From NCBI GenBank assembly GCA_016200765.1, contig JACQEC010000097.1, positions 1-32,175 of the forward strand: a DNA stretch of 32,175 nt, written 5' to 3'. The first letter of the stretch is position 1, and the number at the start of each line of letters is the position of its first letter. Shown piece after piece: positions 1 to 7,714 of this stretch. The translations under genes were made by a program, and so were the position numbers. This stretch comes from Chloroflexota bacterium (lineage in GTDB: Bacteria > Chloroflexota > Anaerolineae > JACRMK01). Below the pieces are notes generated by a model, which saw only the letters and a program-made list of their open reading frames with translations, searched no databases and was not told the origin of the DNA.

Positions 1-105
1 CAACCGCGCACACCGGCCATGGCGGCTAACCTCACCGACCACATCTGGTCCATGGATGAACTACTCAGCTTCCGCATCCCGCCAAAGCATTTATGGGCCG
101 TTTAG
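1..105 (+). CDS. Transposase, C-terminal fragment
   Basis: The reading frame starts at base 1 and ends at TAG (103-105), giving 34 residues. It contains [19 protein letters not shown], a tail I recognise from DDE transposases of the group whose members end with RPH..LR..TPAMAAGLTDHIW. The exact IS family (IS1-like, IS6-like or other) cannot be told from this fragment. The gene is truncated by the window edge, not necessarily broken in nature. It is one of only two genes on the plus strand, and the other is also a transposase. Confidence 0.65.
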   Translation, partial: QPRTPAMAANLTDHIWSMDELLSFRIPPKHLWAV

Positions 106-133
106 AGCCGTGCCTCATTAAAGGGACACTACC
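1..133 (+). mobile_element. Right end of an insertion sequence (rest outside window)
   Basis: The first 105 bases encode a transposase C-terminus on the plus strand. They are followed by a 28-bp non-coding tail that ends in GGGACACTACC, which reads GGTAGTGTCC on the other strand and looks like an IS terminus. The tail abuts the truncated McrB-like gene directly, so the McrB stop codon seems to be formed at the junction. The exact last base of the element (about 133) and the target duplication cannot be fixed, because the other end is outside the window. Confidence 0.65.
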
Positions 134-2253
134 TAATCTTCGTAACAGTACTCTTCAAGTAGCGGCACGATATCGTCTTGCACGACGCGCGCCAATGTCA
201 CGAAATCGCCGATGGGCCTGCCTTGCTTAAACAGATAGGCGTGGCCGACTTGCAGGTTGCGCGCGTCACGCCCGATATGCTGGCGGATTCGGTTGTTCAG
301 TGCCTCCAGCCACGCACCGAGCGGAATGCCCTGAACCACAGCATCGCGCAGCAGGCCGCTGTCCGGCATCAATTCCACAAATCCAAACCGCCGGCGCAAC
401 GCCGTATCCAGCAGCGCTATCGAGCGGTCAGCAGTGTTCATCGTGCCGATGACATATACATTCTCCGGCACTTTGAACGGTCTCCCCGACAGCGGCAGGA
501 GGATCGACTGCCCGCGTTTGTCCTTTTCCAGGACGGTCAACAGTTCGCCAAAAATACGCGGGATGTCGCCCCGGTTGATCTCGTCGATGATCAGGTAGTA
601 ACGATGTTTAGGGTCATGGCTCGCATCAGCGCACAGCCGCAAGAAGATGCCATCGTGTTTTTCAAACGCCAGCCGTTGGTCGGTCGAGATGGGCTTATAC
701 CCCTCAAGAAAATCTTCATAACCATACGCGGGATGGAATGAGCACATGCGTACCAACCCGCTCGCCCCATCCGTTCCGCCGGTCACTACGCCACTTTGTT
801 CAGCCGTCAATTGATCGAACGCTGTCCCAAAGCGGTGGTACGCCGCCAGGTCGCGCGCTGTCCGCAATGCCCAGTACGTCTTTCCAGTCCCGGGCGGCCC
901 ATAGACGATCATCTGTCCTTTGCGCTCTAGAATCGCCTGAATGCGACCGCGGGTCCCGTCTAACCGTGGAATGATGGGCTCCGATGGCGAGACTGGTTCA
1001 GCCGGCGATGCAGGTGGCAATGCCGGTGCGTTGACTTTGGTTGGCCCTGCCCTCGCGATCCGTCGTTCGATTGCAATCAGGTTATCGACTGGCTCCCTGA
1101 CTTGAAACACTGTCGTTCGCAACCCTACCTTTGCATCCGGCATTTGCCATGTATCCAGATTGAGCCATTGAACGGCGCGGCGGTGCGGGATATCAGAGCC
1201 CGACGCATAGGTATAGCTTGCAACAACCCTCCCGATTCCCAGCAACGTCATGCCGTTCGCGGTCAATACCAAATCACCATCAGAAATCCGCGCCGTGAAA
1301 TTGAGGACTTCGCGCACTTTTCTACCAAGTATTTGAGCGTTGTACTCATAGTTCTTTGCCAAAAGGTCGCGCAGTCTTTCACGAGACGCGTCGTCATAAG
1401 TAACCCAAGAAAGGTCGCCAAGCTTATCCCAGCCAATCGCTACAAAATCCCCGTCGCGCATCGCACCCCAACGACTATACGCTTCGTCCTCGCCAAGGGT
1501 CGTCCCGATGCGCCAATACGCATGCGGATTGCCATCACGCCGGTTCAGCACCGTCGTCATATGGTTGAGTGTCATATTCAGTTCACGCGCAAGGGCGACG
1601 AAGCGGCCCGCCACCGCATAGCGTCCATCTATATCTGGCGGCAATTCCAGCAATTTGATCAAGTGGTAACGCTGGTACTCTGCATTGTGATAGTCATCCA
1701 GCTTCTCTGGGTACAACAGGCTGAAATACTTGTGCCCCCAGGCCGAATCACTCACATCTGGTGCGACCGTATTCATCTGCTTCTGCAGCTGCGCGTACTC
1801 CACATCGGGCGCATTCGCCGGTAAGGTGTCCAGCACCTCACACCCTTTCAGTAATTGGTCTCGGTGCTTGCGCGCAATCTCAACTGCTTCCGCCACCGTG
1901 AGCTCCACTTGCTTGGATGGGCTGCCCGTCATCCACGTTCCGGTCTCTCGGCGGCGATAAATGCCGAACTTCAGCGCGCTGCCGCCTGCGATGCTGCCAA
2001 AGATCGCTGGCAGCTCGTCATCATTCTTGAATTCAAGCCAATAGACCAGACTGTCACGATTGGCAGGGTCGTGCGCGTGCAGGGTGTTCAGTAGAGCCTC
2101 GCCGTCTAGGTTGCGCAGCGCCGCCGGGCCGAACCGCTTACGAAAGGTATCATAATACCCGCGAAGTTGGTCTCGCGATGACAGCGCACCTTCAGCCGTC
2201 ATCTTGTCGTGCAGCTGATTCAACTCATCGGCAATTCGCGTGTCCAGTGTCAT
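133..2253 (-). CDS. McrB-like AAA+ GTPase, C-terminus cut by IS
   Basis: This is the motor subunit type of a McrBC modification-dependent restriction system. The 706-aa product has an unrecognised N-terminal helical region (about 1-235), then a stretch around 245-400 (AYWRIGT... and FVAIGWDKLGDLS) typical of the EVE-like reader domain seen in many McrB relatives. A McrB-type AAA+ domain follows, with Walker A GPPGTGKT (about 452-459), Walker B LIIDEINRGDIPRIFGEL (about 554-571) and the McrB signature TMNTADRSIALLDTALRRRF (from about 604). The start ATG is preceded by AAGGA at good spacing. The protein ends abruptly in PLLEEYCYED, where relatives usually continue for tens of residues; the stop TAG lies where IS sequence begins. 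No McrC is in the window. It follows the glycosylase-like gene by 39 bp, so it may be cotranscribed. Family call is firm; loss of function through truncation is inferred. Confidence 0.88.
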   Translation of the reverse strand: MTLDTRIADELNQLHDKMTAEGALSSRDQLRGYYDTFRKRFGPAALRNLDGEALLNTLHAHDPANRDSLVYWLEFKNDDELPAIFGSIAGGSALKFGIYRRRETGTWMTGSPSKQVELTVAEAVEIARKHRDQLLKGCEVLDTLPANAPDVEYAQLQKQMNTVAPDVSDSAWGHKYFSLLYPEKLDDYHNAEYQRYHLIKLLELPPDIDGRYAVAGRFVALARELNMTLNHMTTVLNRRDGNPHAYWRIGTTLGEDEAYSRWGAMRDGDFVAIGWDKLGDLSWVTYDDASRERLRDLLAKNYEYNAQILGRKVREVLNFTARISDGDLVLTANGMTLLGIGRVVASYTYASGSDIPHRRAVQWLNLDTWQMPDAKVGLRTTVFQVREPVDNLIAIERRIARAGPTKVNAPALPPASPAEPVSPSEPIIPRLDGTRGRIQAILERKGQMIVYGPPGTGKTYWALRTARDLAAYHRFGTAFDQLTAEQSGVVTGGTDGASGLVRMCSFHPAYGYEDFLEGYKPISTDQRLAFEKHDGIFLRLCADASHDPKHRYYLIIDEINRGDIPRIFGELLTVLEKDKRGQSILLPLSGRPFKVPENVYVIGTMNTADRSIALLDTALRRRFGFVELMPDSGLLRDAVVQGIPLGAWLEALNNRIRQHIGRDARNLQVGHAYLFKQGRPIGDFVTLARVVQDDIVPLLEEYCYED

Positions 2254-2292
2254 GTTAGTTCCTTCTGCATTCCGTTTTGCGTTTCGCTGCGG

Positions 2293-2976
2293 TCATCGCC
2301 ACAGACGCTTCCTGCTTATCTCATCGCGAACGTAATCGAGGTAATGATCAATCGTCGCCGAATAAAATGGCTGCCGCATGCTGGGCTGATGCGGAAACGG
2401 AAATATATCCCGGCCCAAACGATTCTGGCTCGCTGTCAAGTGCGAGAAATGCCCCGGGCGGCCCGCCTCCTCATGCGCACGGTAATCCCAATACGCTTTC
2501 ACAAAAGGCGACGAGCCTGCGTTGATGATCAACGCCAGCACCGGTTCACCTAACGTGATGACCGGGACGCTTTCGTACGGAGCCAACTCAGTCGCCAAAA
2601 CGGGAAGCCATGCTTCAGCAAATCTTCGGAGAACCGATTTGTCGGCAATCTTTGTCGGCTGTACGACGAAAAAATTCTTGAGCAGGTTGGTCGCGTACAC
2701 GTTTTCTTCGAGCTGAATTCCCAAGCCGCTACACAACTTTGCAAGATAGGTCTTCAGGCTGCCGCCGCGATCGAGATTGAGGACGGTTCTGATCTTACGC
2801 CTACCCTTCTCACTCAGTACGGTTGGGTCCTGGCCGAGGATGATCAGCCGAACCTCTCCAGTGCCGCAATAGACCTTGGGAATTTGCAGGTTGACATCGA
2901 CGAACGTCCGAAGCTGGAGATCGGCCAGCAGTCTCTGTCGAGTTGCTTCAACGTGTGGTTCAATCACGATCAGCAC
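2293..2976 (-). CDS. Uracil-DNA-glycosylase superfamily-like protein
   Basis: The 227-aa product carries the two hallmark motifs of the UDG fold. The first is LIILGQDPTV (about 44-53), matching the GQDPYH-type water-activating loop. The second is FPHQPSM (about 194-200), at the place of the HPSP-type minor-groove loop. NVYATNLLKNFF (about 92-103) resembles the conserved VYITNLVK segment of family 4/5 enzymes. Only two cysteines are present, so the [4Fe-4S] cluster of family 4 is unlikely. The start is GTG at 2976; a TGA lies five codons upstream in frame, and a second GTG at 2967 is an alternative. A 105-bp gap separates it from brxL. It may excise uracil or, more interestingly, a modified phage base, but the substrate cannot be seen here. 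Base composition looks somewhat more AT-rich than the BREX core. Confidence 0.75.
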   Translation of the reverse strand: MLIVIEPHVEATRQRLLADLQLRTFVDVNLQIPKVYCGTGEVRLIILGQDPTVLSEKGRRKIRTVLNLDRGGSLKTYLAKLCSGLGIQLEENVYATNLLKNFFVVQPTKIADKSVLRRFAEAWLPVLATELAPYESVPVITLGEPVLALIINAGSSPFVKAYWDYRAHEEAGRPGHFSHLTASQNRLGRDIFPFPHQPSMRQPFYSATIDHYLDYVRDEISRKRLWR

Positions 2977-3081
2977 GAGTTTCGCTTTTCAAGTAGCGGC
3001 TACTCTCCCTTGTCACCGGCTAGAGCCATCGTCCCATACGTCGACGTCGTGTTAACAAACCATACGCTGGTCGGCCCCACC

Positions 3082-5103
3082 TTATGCCATCCCCAGCGCC
3101 TTCAGCGCCGCCCCCAGCGGCTCCGAATAGAAGATCGGGTCCACTTTTTCCAGCAGGTCTCCCGGCACGTCCAGGAACTGCCGCTTGTTGCTCACGGGGA
3201 TGAGCACCTTTTTCGCTCCGTTATCAACCATCACTTGCAGCGGCTCGATTAGAGAGCGCAGTGGCACAATATTGCCCTGGATCGTCATGTCGCCAAGTAC
3301 GACCAGTCCGGCCAGCGTCGTCCGGTCGCGCAGTAGCGAATAGAGCGCCACGAAGAAGGCGACGCTCGCCTGCGAACCTTCTTTGGCCTGTGCGAGATCG
3401 ACGATCTGGACGTGAAAGTCTGCGCTGTCGAGCTGCCGCTCGATACCCAGCATCGCTTTATTCGCGCGTACGTAATCAAACGCCGTCATGAGCGAATCGC
3501 GCATTAACCGGTCTGGGCTGCCGCTGATGCGCAGCTTGCCGGAGCCCATCATCATGGTGACTTCGATCCGGTGCAGCGCCACCACCTGCTCATTCGTCAA
3601 TGCCGCGCCATACACGCTCCCTGCCGGCAGCGGGTCCGACGCAATCAGATCGGCGCGTCCCTGTTCCGGCACGCCAACATAGCGTTCCTGCATCGTCTCG
3701 TTGTCAATGTACGAAAAAGACGTCTGGTAATACTCGAATGCCCCCATTTTCTTGAGCTGCTCTTTGACGCGCCGCCGCCCTTCCAGCGCAATTTCCACAT
3801 ACTCGCGCAACTCTTCTTTTGGAGGATTTCCTGATGGGTGCAATAGCTTAATCAGTCCAGAGACTGTCCGGCGGACGGCCTTCGCATCCCGCGTATTCAG
3901 ATCAGTACCTAGCGCGAAGTATTGATCGAGTTGGTTAGCGTAGTTGTGACGACGCAGCTCTCGGAATGCTTCAGCCAAATAGTCCACCACGAAGCCATAG
4001 TGCTCTGTCAAGAACTCGTTGCGCATCTTGGGTATTTCCCAGCCGGGGATATAAAAATGTAGGCGGTCAATCAGCGCCATATCTTGCATGTCTTCTGGCA
4101 GAGGTTGAAACAAGTGACTGGTACGCACCAACATATCCACCGGCTGATTGATGTTGCCAGCAAAGACTACCGAGGCTTCAGCGACCAACTCCTCGCGCCC
4201 ACGACTGAAGCTGCCGCTCTCCATGTAATCCTTCAATATCTGGATGGCCGTCTTGTCGTCGAATTTGATGCCGGCCACCTCGTCAAACGCGACCACATCC
4301 CAGCGCCCGACGAGGCCGACTTGGCGCGTGCTCATGTTGTAGAACAGGTTGGCAACGGTCGTCTTGCCGCCGGATATCAGGATGGCATACGGCGAGAGGT
4401 CGCGGTAGACGTACGACTTCCCGGTGCCGCGCGGCCCGAGCTCAATCAGGTTGTAGTTACGTTGGGTCATCGGGATCAAGCGCACCAGCATCAGCAATTT
4501 GATGCGCCGGCTGAACTGTGATGGCTCTAGCCCGATGCTACGGATGAGCAGATCAATCCATTCATCGGTCGTGAAAGATGTCCGGCGCGCACAATAGTCG
4601 TCCAGACTAAACGTCGCTAGCTGAATCGGTTTGAGCGCGGTGATATAGAAGGGGCGCGCCTTGTCGTTCTCGTCGCCCTCGCCGCGGAACTCGATTTCCA
4701 CCTGGGACCAGACACCACCCTCCAGCAGCCGCTCGTATTGGCGCACGAACTGATCGGGGATGTGAACAAAGCGGTGGCTGAAATTGACCAACTCGGCCCA
4801 ATACTTGGTGCCATCGAGGCGCACCAGCACCTTGTCGATGAACGTCTGCTTACCCCGCTCCTTCGTGCGCGACTGGCCCTTCATCGCCTCGTCAGGCCGG
4901 ATGATGCTGGAGGCCAATGTGCTGTTGACAAGCCGCAGCCCAGCCTCGATCGCGATGGGATCATCTGTCGCGCAATACTTGCCCAGCAGATACTCGAGCA
5001 CATAGCCCGGCACGTTGGCGCCGACCTTGACCTCGCGCACGAGGTCTTTGCGCACCACCCGCCCTGCAAAGATGTCAACGACTTTGCGATCCAACTCTGG
5101 CAT
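3082..5103 (-). CDS. brxL: BREX Lon-like AAA+ protein BrxL
   Basis: BrxL is the type 1 BREX effector-like protein, an AAA+ ATPase fused to a Lon-like C-terminal domain that forms ring assemblies on DNA. The 673-aa product has Walker A GPRGTGKS (about 223-230), Walker B VVAFDEVAG (about 270-278), and a Lon-type domain from about 560. In that domain NGAKKVLIP (about 629) carries the usual lysine region. The Lon serine position (GPSAG in Lon) aligns by eye with GSQAS here, so a serine protease dyad is doubtful. Start ATG 5103 is supported by GGAG in TAGGAGTTCTCATG, which overlaps the pglZ stop region; the gap to pglZ is 8 nt. Length matches the family. It is the last gene of the tight BREX transcription unit. 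Confidence 0.93.
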   Translation of the reverse strand: MPELDRKVVDIFAGRVVRKDLVREVKVGANVPGYVLEYLLGKYCATDDPIAIEAGLRLVNSTLASSIIRPDEAMKGQSRTKERGKQTFIDKVLVRLDGTKYWAELVNFSHRFVHIPDQFVRQYERLLEGGVWSQVEIEFRGEGDENDKARPFYITALKPIQLATFSLDDYCARRTSFTTDEWIDLLIRSIGLEPSQFSRRIKLLMLVRLIPMTQRNYNLIELGPRGTGKSYVYRDLSPYAILISGGKTTVANLFYNMSTRQVGLVGRWDVVAFDEVAGIKFDDKTAIQILKDYMESGSFSRGREELVAEASVVFAGNINQPVDMLVRTSHLFQPLPEDMQDMALIDRLHFYIPGWEIPKMRNEFLTEHYGFVVDYLAEAFRELRRHNYANQLDQYFALGTDLNTRDAKAVRRTVSGLIKLLHPSGNPPKEELREYVEIALEGRRRVKEQLKKMGAFEYYQTSFSYIDNETMQERYVGVPEQGRADLIASDPLPAGSVYGAALTNEQVVALHRIEVTMMMGSGKLRISGSPDRLMRDSLMTAFDYVRANKAMLGIERQLDSADFHVQIVDLAQAKEGSQASVAFFVALYSLLRDRTTLAGLVVLGDMTIQGNIVPLRSLIEPLQVMVDNGAKKVLIPVSNKRQFLDVPGDLLEKVDPIFYSEPLGAALKALGMA

Positions 5104-5111
5104 GAGAACTC

Positions 5112-7706
5112 CTACAAGGCAATTTCAATCGGCAGGTCGGCCCTACTGGCCAATTTTGTGCCTGTGTCCGAGTCGAGCAGGTAGAGTGCAACTTGGGCTA
5201 CTTGGGGAACCTCTGTCACCTGCAAAGTAACCGAATTGGGCATGATCCGCTGCGGGTCGGCGGGATCCGTGGCCAGGGCCACATCGCCGGTCGCTGCCTG
5301 GAAGCCGTATGCCGCCGCCACTGGCACCGAAATGACCTGGTCGCCGGCGCGCAACTCCAGGCGCACGCGCGGCGCGGACGCGAGCATTACCTGCGCTTCT
5401 GCCTGGATCGTGACCGAGAAAAAGCGCGTTGTAATTTTGGCCGCGCCGGGCACGAGTGTCCAGCTGAAGGCAGGCGCACCCGTCACGGGCGCCAGCTCGC
5501 CCGCCGCGACCGTCAGCACCGGGATGACGATTTCCTGCAGCGACAGCCCGCCGTGCGAATAGACCATCGAGCCGCCCTGCACCTTGAACCAGGCGAGACC
5601 AAACGGTGTGACCAGCTCGAGATCGCCGCTCAAGCCAAACGCGGCGACCGGCGTTCGCAGGCATCCGGGTATGGCCGAGCCACCGTTGCCCACCCACACG
5701 CGTCGATGCAGGTCGGCCGTATCGCCGCCAGGCGCGTCAATGGTCTCCGCCTCGATCAGCTTTGGCCCGAACAGGTAGCCGTGGTCAGCCGTGATGATAG
5801 CCTTTCGCACACCAACGCCAAAGAGCGAGCGCAGCCCGCGCCGCAACTGGTTGAACACATCGTCTTGCATCTGGCGCGCCAGGTTCGGGTTGTTCTCCCA
5901 GAGGCCGTCGATCTCGTCGCTGGCCGTGACGACGATCAGTCGGGCGCCAGCCAGCTTGCTCCGCAGTTGCCTGCTATTGAGTGGCGCCAGCTGGCTTAAC
6001 TCAACGACGGCCACCGTCTCCCCGACCTGCTTCTGCAGATGCTTCAGCCGCTCCTGGCTATTCTTGACGATCGTGCCGCCAATCTCGATGCCCAATTTGC
6101 CACCGCCGAGCGCAACGAGTCCGAGCCCGCGTTCGGCGCCCGGCATCAGCGCCGCCATGCCGACCGGGGTAATCGTTGGCGGGGTGGCAAGCGCCGGCGA
6201 CAGGTCAGCTTTGAAATCCACCGCCAGCAGCTCTGCGAACTCGCGCGCCATCTCGAAGCGCAGGGCATCGACCAGGATGTAGGCCATCTTGTCCTCGGCC
6301 AGCGCGGTCGCAACGAACGAACGGAAGATGTCTGTCTGGTGCGTCCCGCCGGGCAGGTCGAAGTGGACGGCCTCGTAACCGTGAATGAAGCGGTTGGCCA
6401 GCTCATCGATCACCTCGCGATAACGCTGCTGCGCCCGGGTCACGAGTTGCACCAGCCTATCGTGGATGCCGTCTTCCGGGTCAAAGCGATGGTAGTCCCG
6501 CTCCAGATGGCGATAGGCGCGATCCAACTCGCACCACGGGGCGTCTCCGCTGGTATAACGCACGTACAGTGCGTCAGCCGATAGCGTCTGCGCTTTCAGC
6601 TCGCGCGCGATCCGGTTCGCCGTTTCCAGCACAAGCCCGGCTTGAGCGATGACTTGCCAGCGCAGCTTGCTTTCAGGTTTCTGCGTGCTCCAGAAACCAT
6701 CCGCGCGCCCGCGTGCCAATTCCATCAGCAGGCCATTTCCCTTACTGCCCACTTCCGCTTCAACCAGCGCTTGCAGCGCCGTCTCTGTGCGGTAGAACGT
6801 CTCGCTCTCCTTGAGCACGTGCGGCTCCCAGGCCAAGTCGCCCAGGCCCAGCTCGGCTTCCACCCGTTGGGCCGCCTGCGCGTAACTTGCGCCCAGATCG
6901 CGGCGCTGCCGCCAGGCACGCACGACTTGAACTGCCGTCTCGCGCGCCGCCTTGCCATGGGCGTGCGCGACCGTGCTTAGCCGCTCGGGCGCAGGACCGT
7001 TCAGCAATGCGAGGAACTCTGTCGTCAGCAGGTAGCGCGCCAGCAACGTCCGGATGGCGGAGAGGACGGACTGGATCGGAATCGCAATTTCGAATGCGTT
7101 CGCGAACAGCTCCCTCAACGGCTTGATCGCGCTGCGCCCTCGGATCGTCTCGTCCAACTCCGGCTCGCTCAAGAATCGGAGCGAGATCTCCTGGACGTTG
7201 CCGGAGTTGAAGATAATGGCCAGCACACCGGCATCGCCCGCGTTCTGCTCGGCGCGTGTATCCAGGTCCGCCAGGCTCAAACTGCCGGCCTCGACCTCTG
7301 CGACAATCTTGGCGACGACCGCGGCAGGCAGCAGCGGTTCCAATGCCACGCGCGCTACAGCCGCCAGCCGCGTATTGCACTCCGGCGGCTGCTGGCCGGG
7401 CTGCATCACGACGCCGACCAAGGCGAACTCAACCAGCGCGTGGTGCGTGTCAGCCTGCGCTAGCGGCACGTAGATCACCATGCGGGGCGACTCTCCGGAT
7501 TGCGCGTTCCAGAGGGTCTCCATATCGCGCCGGAGCGCCACGAACCCGCGCTCTTTCCGGTAGACGAAGAGCGGCGCACCGCTCAACGATGCCATGCTTG
7601 AGACCGCAGCGAGGTAGGCTCCTTCCGGGTCGAACCAGACGACGGTGCGATGGGCTTCGACCTGGGTGCGGATCAGTTCAAAGAGTTTGTCGGTGACCAA
7701 CCCCAT
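5112..7706 (-). CDS. pglZ: BREX phosphatase-domain protein PglZ
   Basis: PglZ is the alkaline-phosphatase-superfamily core protein of BREX, required for both defence and host methylation. The 864-aa product has the PglZ domain with YILVDALRFEMAREF (metal-binding Asp about residue 480), TITPVGMAALMPG (about 511-523, nucleophile Thr region), TASDEIDGLW (about 594-603) and ITADHGYLFG (Asp-His about 641-642). A C-terminal beta-rich region begins near 740. The ORF track starts at 7766, but I choose ATG 7706 (MGLVTDKLFELI). It lies 8 nt after the stop of the preceding gene and has AGGGG upstream; the longer form would run far into that gene. This is the type-A-like PglZ expected with BrxL. Confidence 0.93.
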   Translation of the reverse strand: MGLVTDKLFELIRTQVEAHRTVVWFDPEGAYLAAVSSMASLSGAPLFVYRKERGFVALRRDMETLWNAQSGESPRMVIYVPLAQADTHHALVEFALVGVVMQPGQQPPECNTRLAAVARVALEPLLPAAVVAKIVAEVEAGSLSLADLDTRAEQNAGDAGVLAIIFNSGNVQEISLRFLSEPELDETIRGRSAIKPLRELFANAFEIAIPIQSVLSAIRTLLARYLLTTEFLALLNGPAPERLSTVAHAHGKAARETAVQVVRAWRQRRDLGASYAQAAQRVEAELGLGDLAWEPHVLKESETFYRTETALQALVEAEVGSKGNGLLMELARGRADGFWSTQKPESKLRWQVIAQAGLVLETANRIARELKAQTLSADALYVRYTSGDAPWCELDRAYRHLERDYHRFDPEDGIHDRLVQLVTRAQQRYREVIDELANRFIHGYEAVHFDLPGGTHQTDIFRSFVATALAEDKMAYILVDALRFEMAREFAELLAVDFKADLSPALATPPTITPVGMAALMPGAERGLGLVALGGGKLGIEIGGTIVKNSQERLKHLQKQVGETVAVVELSQLAPLNSRQLRSKLAGARLIVVTASDEIDGLWENNPNLARQMQDDVFNQLRRGLRSLFGVGVRKAIITADHGYLFGPKLIEAETIDAPGGDTADLHRRVWVGNGGSAIPGCLRTPVAAFGLSGDLELVTPFGLAWFKVQGGSMVYSHGGLSLQEIVIPVLTVAAGELAPVTGAPAFSWTLVPGAAKITTRFFSVTIQAEAQVMLASAPRVRLELRAGDQVISVPVAAAYGFQAATGDVALATDPADPQRIMPNSVTLQVTEVPQVAQVALYLLDSDTGTKLASRADLPIEIAL

Positions 7707-7714
7707 AGGCGCCC

